Below are positions 57,201 to 64,000 of a stretch of 64,000 nucleotides of DNA, piece by piece; within the stretch, counting starts at the first letter, position 1; every line of letters starts with the position of its first letter. The notes below the pieces were generated by a model. That model was given only the letters and a program-made list of their open reading frames with translations. It was not told the origin of the DNA and made no database searches. The translations under genes and the position numbers were made by a program. The stretch comes from Beta vulgaris subsp. vulgaris (lineage: Eukaryota > Streptophyta > Magnoliopsida > Caryophyllales > Amaranthaceae): assembly GCF_026745355.1 (NCBI RefSeq), contig NC_079207.1:35937430-36001429 (forward strand), written 5' to 3'.

Positions 57201-60200
57201 CACCTCCAAACGAATTTTTGGGTGATTCTTGATCCTAAATTGGACTACTATTTGTCTACTTTGCTATCCTAAAATTTCGTAAGGTTTGAAGTTGATTTGG
57301 TATATGTTCGAGACTGATCTTTCGAATTGGTCAAAAACCGGGTTAATCTGGCACAGTGTTGCGAGATTTAAAACTGCAAACAATTGGCTTTAATTTTTCA
57401 ATGAAATTTTGGTCGAGTGTTGCAGACACATAGATCTAGGTCCTGGAAGAATTTTACGTGATTTCGAGTTGTTTTGCCTGGTATTCTTCACTTTTACTTG
57501 CATCAAAGTTCTGGGCAGTTTACAGGCAAATTAATGGATCAAATCTCCGGGAATGGCAAAATCCGTGGACGAATTTTTTCAAGAAGGGAGTATGATGCAT
57601 GAGATGATGTGGATACTTGTTCTTGGATACTCTTGAGGCATGATTTCAAATAGAAGTGTGTAGAGTTCTAGTTATGTTAGAACTCATATCTTTATTGCTT
57701 TCCTAGTTCTACTTGTATTAGGAATCATGGTTTTGCCTACGTTCTTAAAACGATGGATTTTACATGATTCAAAGAGTCTAGAGAGTCTAGGACTTAGGGA
57801 CTTGTCCTAAGCCTATTAGGAGTTTTATGTTTAATTTAGGTTTCCTAGTAGCATTAGGTTATTTCTTTCCTACTAGGATTAGCATAATTAAACTAGTATA
57901 AATAGAGTCTATGTAGTTCATATTTAGATGGTGAATAATAATAATTTTGTGAGTTTGAGTGTTTACCCAAATCCTCTTGAGTGCTGGTGGCTTAGCCTTT
58001 ACGCATTCAAAACCCTTAGATTTATTCCTTGTGGTGGCTTAGCCTTTATCATTGAATAAACTAAGTACTATCCAGTTTTGTTTTGTTTAGTTGGTGGCTT
58101 TGCCTTTATGCTAATCAAACAATTCGAACCTTTTATGTTATTCTTGGTGATTAAATTCTTTATGGAATTGACATAAAAGCCTATCCAACCCTTAGTTTGA
58201 TATTCGTGTGTGATTAAATTCTTTATCGAAAATCAACTAAGTACAATCCTTTATTTCTGTTAGCTTCCGCACTTGTATTTGATCTATTTTAGTAGATTAA
58301 ATACATCATATGGTATCAAGAGCTTTGGTGACATCCATTGAAGAAGGCCTTTCGAGCTTTCATCCAGTTCATACTATTGCTCGAAATTTTTTCCTTTAAG
58401 GGGGAGTATTAGATCTTCAAGAAAGTCTTAAAGATCAAATCTTTTTTCCAAGATTTTTGATTTTTCACAAAGTTTCATCGAAGGACATCATTATTCATTG
58501 TCAAGTGGTGGAACAAAAATCATCCAAGATCCACAAAAACATCCAAAAAAAAACCTTCCGTAACAGCCAGTTTTTTGGGGTAAATTTGAGAGCTTCGTTC
58601 TCCCACCTCCAAACGAATTTTGGGTGATTCTTGATCCTAAATTGGACTACTATTTGTCTACTTTGCTATCCTAAAGTTTCGTAAGGTTTGAAGTTGATTT
58701 GGTATATGTTCGAGACTGATCTTTCGAATTGGTCAAAAACGGGTTAATCTGGCACAGTGTTGCGAGATTTAAAACTGCAAACAATTGGCTTTGAATTTTT
58801 CAATGAAATTTGGTCGAGTGTTGCAGACACAATAGATCTAGGTCCTGGAAGAATTTTACGTGATTTCGAGTTGTTTTGCCTGGTATTCTTCACTTTTACT
58901 TGATCAAAGTTCTGGGCAGTTTACAGGCAAATTAATGGATCAAATCTCCGGGAATGGCAAAATCCGTGGACGAATTTTTTCAAGAAGGGGAGTATGATGC
59001 ATGAGATGATGTGGATACTTGTTCTTGGATACTCTTGAGGCATGATTTCAAATAGAAGTGTGTAGAGTTCTAGTTATGTTAGAACTCATATCTTTATTGC
59101 TTTCCTAGTTCTACTTGTATTAGGAATCATGGTTTTGCCTACGTTCTTAAAACGATGGATTTTACATGATTCAAAGAGTCTAGAGAGTCTAGGACTTAGG
59201 GACTTGTCCTAAGCCTATTAGGGTTATAGTTTATTATGTTTCCTAGTAGCATTAGGTTATTTCTTTCCTACTAGGATTAGCATAATTAAACTAGTATAAA
59301 TAGAGTCTATGTAGTTCATATTTAGATGGTGAATAATAATAATTTTGTGAGTTTGAGTGTTTACCCAAATCCTCTTGAGTGCTGGTGGCTTAGCCTTTAC
59401 GCATTCAAAACCCTTAGATTTATTCCTTGTGGTGGCTTAGCCTTTATCATTGAATAAACTAAGTACTATCCAGTTTTGTTTTGTTTAGTTGGTGGCTTTG
59501 CCTTTATGCTAATCAAACAATTCGAACCTTTTATGTTATTCTTGGTGATTAAATTCTTTATGGAATTGACATAAAAGCCTATCCAACCCTTAGTTTGATA
59601 TTCGTGGTGATTAAATTCTTTATCGAAAATCAACTAAGTACAATCCTTTATTTCTGTTAGCTTCCGCACTTGTATTTGATCTATTTTAGTAGATTAAATA
59701 CATCATATGGTATCAAGAGCTTTGGTGACATCCATTGAAGAAGGCCTTTCGAGCTTTCATCCAGTTCATACTATTGCTGAAATTTTTTCCTTTAAGGGGG
59801 AGTATTAGATCTTCAAGAAAGTCTTAAAGATCAAATCTTTTTTCCAAGATTTTTGATTTTTCACAAAGTTTCATCGAAGGACATCATATTCATTGTCAAG
59901 TGGTGAAAGAAAATCATCCAAGATCCACAAAAACATCCAAGAAAAAAAACCTCCCGTAACAGCCAGTTTTTTGGGGTAAATTTGAGAGCTTCGTTCTCCC
60001 ACCTCCAAACGAATTTTTGGGTGATTCTTGATCCTAAATTGGACTACTATTTGTCTACTTTGCTATCCTAAAATTTCGTAAGGTTTGAAGTTGATTTGGT
60101 ATATGTTCGAGACTGATCTTTCGAATTGGTCAAAAACCGGGTTAATCTGGCACAGTGTTGCGAGATTTAAAACTGCAAACAATTGGCTTTGAATTTTTCA

Positions 60201-63200
60201 ATGAAATTTTGGTCGAGTGTTGCAGACACATAGATCTAGGTCCTGGAAGAATTTTACGTGATTTCGAGTTGTTTTGCCTGGTATTCTTCACTTTTACTTG
60301 CATCAAAGTTCTGGGCATTTACAGGCAAATTAATGGATCAAATCTCCGGGAATGGCAAAATCCGTGGACGAATTTTTTCAAGAAGGGGAGTATGATGCAT
60401 GAGATGATGTGATCTTTTCTGGATACTCTTGAGGCATGATTTCAAATAGAAGTGTGTAGAGTTCTAGTTATGTTAGAACTCATATCTTTATTGCTTTCCT
60501 AGTTCTACTTGTATTAGGAATCATGGTTTTGCCTACGTTCTTAAAACGATGGATTTTACATGATTCAAAGAGTCTAGAGAGTCTAGGACTTAGGGACTTG
60601 TCCTAAGCCTATTAGGGTTATAGTTTATTATGTTTTCCTAGTAGCATTAGGTTATTTCTTTCCTACTAGGATTAGCATAATTAAACTAGTATAAATAGAG
60701 TCTATGTAGTTCATATTTAGATGGTGAATAATAATAATTTTGTGAGTTTGAGTGTTTACCCAAATCCTCTTGAGTGCTGGTGGCTTAGCCTTTACGCATT
60801 CAAAACCCTTAGATTTATTCCTTGTGGTGGCTTAGCCTTTATCATTGAATAAACTAAGTACTATCCAGTTTTGTTTTGTTTAGTTGGTGGCTTTGCCTTT
60901 ATGCTAATCAAACAATTCGAACCTTTTATGTTATTCTTGGTGATTAAATTCTTTATGGAATTGACATAAAAGCCTATCCAACCCTTAGTTTGATATTCGT
61001 GGTGATTAAATTCTTTATCGAAAATCAACTAAGTACAATCCTTTATTTCTGTTAGCTTCCGCACTTGTATTTGATCTATTTTAGTAGATTAAATACATCA
61101 TATGGTATCAAGAGCTTTGGTGACATCCATTGAAGAAGGCCTTTCGAGCTTTCATCCAGTTCATACTATTGCTCGAAATTTTTTCCTTTAAGGGGGAGTA
61201 TTAGATCTTCAAGAAAGTCTTAAAGATCAAATCTTTTTTCCAAGATTTTTGATTTTTCACAAAGTTTCATCGAAGGACATCATTATTCATTGTCAAGTGG
61301 TGAAAAAAATCATCCAAGATCCACAAAAACATCCAAGAAAAAAACCTTCCGTAACAGCCAGTTTTTTGGGGTAAATTTGAGAGCTTCGTTCTCCCACCTC
61401 CAAACGAATTTTTGGGTGATTCTTGATCCTAAATTGGACTACTATTTGTCTACTTTGCTATCCTAAAATTTCGTAAGGTTTGAAGTTGATTTGGTATATG
61501 TTCGAGACTGATCTTTCGAATTGGTCAAAAACCGGGTTAATCTGGCACAGTGTTGCGAGATTTAAAACTGCAAACAATTGGCTTTGAATTTTTCAATGAA
61601 ATTTTGGTCGAGTGTTGCAGACACATAGATCTAGGTCCTGGAAGAATTTTACGTGATTTCGAGTTGTTTTGCCTGGTATTCTTCACTTTTACTTGCATCA
61701 AAGTTCTGGGCAGTTTACAGGCAAATTAATGGATCAAATCTCCGAAAATGGCAAAATCCGTGGACGAATTTTTTCAAGAAGGGGAGTATGATGCATGAGA
61801 TGATGTGGATACTTGTTCTTGGATACTCTTGAGGCATGATTCAAATAGAAGTGTGTAGAGTTCTAGTTATGTTAGAACTCATATCTTTATTGCTTTCCTA
61901 GTTCTACTTGTATTAGGAATCATGGTTTTGCCTACGTTCTTAAAACGATGGATTTTACATGATTCAAAGAGTCTAGAGAGTCTAGGACTTAGGGACTTGT
62001 CCTAAGCCTATTAGGGTTATAGTTTATTATGTTTTCCTAGTAGCATTAGGTTATTTCTTTCCTACTAGGATTAGCATAATTAAACTAGTATAAATAGAGT
62101 CTATGTAGTTCATATTTAGATGGTGAATAATAATAATTTTGTGAGTTTGAGTGTTTACCCAAATCCTCTTGAGTGCTGGTGGCTTAGCCTTTACGCATTC
62201 AAAACCCTTAGATTTATTCCTTGTGGTGGCTTAGCCTTTATCATTGAATAAACTAAGTACTATCCAGTTTTGTTTTGTTTAGTTGGTGGCTTTGCCTTTA
62301 TGCTAATCAAACAATTCGAACCTTTTATGTTATTCTTGGTGATTAAATTCTTTATGGAATTGACATAAAAGCCTATCCAACCCTTAGTTTGATATTCGTG
62401 GTGATTAAATTCTTTATCGAAAATCAACTAAGTACAATCCTTTATTTCTGTTAGCTTCCGCACTTGTATTTGATCTATTTTAGTAGATTAAATACATCAT
62501 ATGGTATCAAGAGCTTTGGTGACATCCATTGAAGAAGGCCTTTCGAGCTTTCATCCAGTTCATACTATTGCTCGAATTTTTTCCTTTAAGGGGGAGTATT
62601 AGATCTTCAAGAAAGTCTTAAAGATCAAATCTTTTTTCCAAGATTTTTGTATTTTCACAAGTTTCATCGAAGGACATCATTATTCATTGTCAAGTGGTGA
62701 AAGAAAATTCATCCAAGATCCACAAAAACATCCAAGAAAAAAACCTTCCGTAACAGCCAGTTTTTTGGGGTAAATTTGAGAGCTTCGTTCTCCCACCTCC
62801 AAACGAATTTTTGGGTGATTCTTGATCCTAAATTGGACTACTATTTGTCTACTTTGCTATCCTAAAATTTCGTAAGGTTTGAAGTTGATTTGGTATATGT
62901 TCGAGACTGATCTTTCGAATTGGTCAAAAACCGGGTTAATCTGGCACAGTGTTGCGAGATTTAAAACTGCAAACAATTGGCTTTGAATTTTTCAATGAAA
63001 TTTTGTCGAGTGTGTTGCAGACACATAGATCTAGGTCCTGGAAGAATTTTACGTGATTTCGAGTTGTTTTGCCTGGTATTCTTCACTTTTACTTGCATCA
63101 AAGTTCTGGGCAGTTTACAGGCAAATTAATGGATCAAATCTCCGGGAATGGCAAAATCCGTGGACGAATTTTTTCAAGAAGGGGAGTATGATGCATGAGA

Positions 63201-64000
63201 TGATGTGGATACTTGTTCTTGGATACTCTTGAGGCATGATTTCAAATAGAAGTGTGTAGAGTTCTAGTTATGTTAGAACTCATATCTTTATTGCTTTCCT
63301 AGTTCTACTTGTATTAGGAATCATGGTTTTGCCTACGTTCTTAAAACGATGGATTTTACATGATTCAAAGAGTCTAGAGAGTCTAGGACTTAGGGACTTG
63401 TCCTAAGCCTATTAGGGTTATAGTTTATGTTTTCCTAGTAGCATTAGGTTATTTCTTTCCTACTAGGATTAGCATAATTAAACTAGTATAAATAGAGTCT
63501 ATGTAGTTCATATTTAGATGGTGAATAATAATAATTTTGTGAGTTTGAGTGTTTACCCAAATCCTCTTGAGTGCTGGTGGCTTAGCCTTTACGCATTCAA
63601 AACCCTTAGATTTATTCCTTGTGGTGGCTTAGCCTTTATCATTGAATAAACTAAGTACTATCCAGTTTTGTTTTTGTTTAGTTGGTGCTTTGCCTTTATG
63701 CTAATCAAACAATTCGAACCTTTTATGTTATTCTTGGTGATTAAATTCTTTATGGAATTGACATAAAAGCCTATCCAACCCTTAGTTTGATATTCGTGGT
63801 GATTAAATTCTTTATCGAAAATCAACTAAGTACAATCCTTTATTTCTGTTAGCTTCCGCACTTGTATTTGATCTATTTTAGTAGATTAAATACATCATAT
63901 GGTATCAAGAGCTTTGGTGACATCCATTGAAGAAGGCCTTTCGAGCTTTCATCCAGTTCATACTATTGCTCGAAATTTTTTCCTTTAAGGGGGAGTATTA

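Larger units (their letters stand above)
40808..64000 (+). repeat. Tandem array of a short LTR retrotransposon: about 16.6 LTR-plus-internal units of about 1399 bp
   Basis: LTR starts (TGATGCATGAGATGATG) are at 40808, 42205, 43603, 45004, 46403, 47802, 49202, 50600, 51997, 53396, 54795, 56198, 57593, 58995, 60393, 61789 and 63189, giving periods of 1395-1403 bp. In every unit an LTR (TGATG...CATCA, about 711 bp) is followed by TA, the primer binding site TGGTATCAAGAGC, an internal region and AAGAAGGGGAGTA directly before the next LTR. The array is therefore LTR-internal-LTR-internal with shared LTRs, all in one orientation. No gag, protease, polymerase or integrase domain is encoded, so the element is non-autonomous. 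Units are almost identical, and many differences are single-base indels. The array runs off the window. It could have arisen by unequal recombination between LTRs or by rolling-circle-type or template-switch insertion of LTR-circle concatemers. Confidence 0.93.

Noticed and set aside
40808..64000. CRISPR array or ordinary centromeric satellite
   Set aside because: Units are about 1.4 kb with LTR, PBS and PPT signatures, not short direct repeats with spacers and not a plain monomer satellite.

Overview
The window is nuclear DNA of a flowering plant, most likely a eudicot. It has GT-AG introns, plant-type CACTA, Helitron, Harbinger, hAT and Stowaway elements, L1 elements with a C-terminal RNase H, and a plant lipid phosphate phosphatase gene. 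A CAGTT-rich Tourist-like MITE faintly suggests Caryophyllales, but that is only an impression. Nothing here is prokaryotic and there is no CRISPR or operon structure.

Layout. (1) About 1.7-12.35 kb is the decayed remains of a CACTA (En/Spm) DNA transposon read on the minus strand. It holds a TNP2 transposase pseudogene (10157 to 6793), a second-gene (Transposase_24-like) pseudogene (2758 to 1768), and a block of inverted subterminal repeats ending near 12350. Between the two transposase genes lie short fragments of at least five unrelated host genes: cysteine synthase, alanine-glyoxylate aminotransferase 2-like, a CHCHD2/10-like protein, an ATL-type RING-H2 protein and an unidentified gene. 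Most are single exons with intact splice sites, so this looks like a multi-gene capture (Pack-type) element. (2) 12.35-15.65 kb holds a LINE 3' fragment, a Copia LTR with its polypurine tract, and a Tourist-like MITE with TAA target duplication. (3) About 15.7-39.4 kb appears to be a single host gene inflated by transposons. A possible promoter and 5'-UTR exon lie at 15.77-15.90 kb, and seven coding exons (27942-39379) encode a complete 294-aa lipid phosphate phosphatase with all three PAP2 catalytic motifs. Its introns carry three Helitrons (one with a nested CACTA, another with a nested Stowaway and a nested retroposon), two large L1 elements, and a hAT element rich in GAGCTCGGCTCG motifs; a related hAT sits just downstream. 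(4) 40.8 kb to the window end is a tandem array of about 16.6 units, each about 1399 bp. Each unit is a complete LTR (TGATG...CATCA, about 711 bp) plus a short internal region (about 686 bp) that starts with an initiator-Met-type primer binding site and ends with a polypurine tract. Neighbouring units therefore share LTRs: this is a non-autonomous LTR retrotransposon (TRIM/SMART-like) turned into a satellite-like array. It extends beyond the window and is the most striking feature.

The only gene that reads as intact and probably functional is the lipid phosphate phosphatase. All other coding sequences are transposon genes carrying stops and frameshifts, or captured exon fragments.
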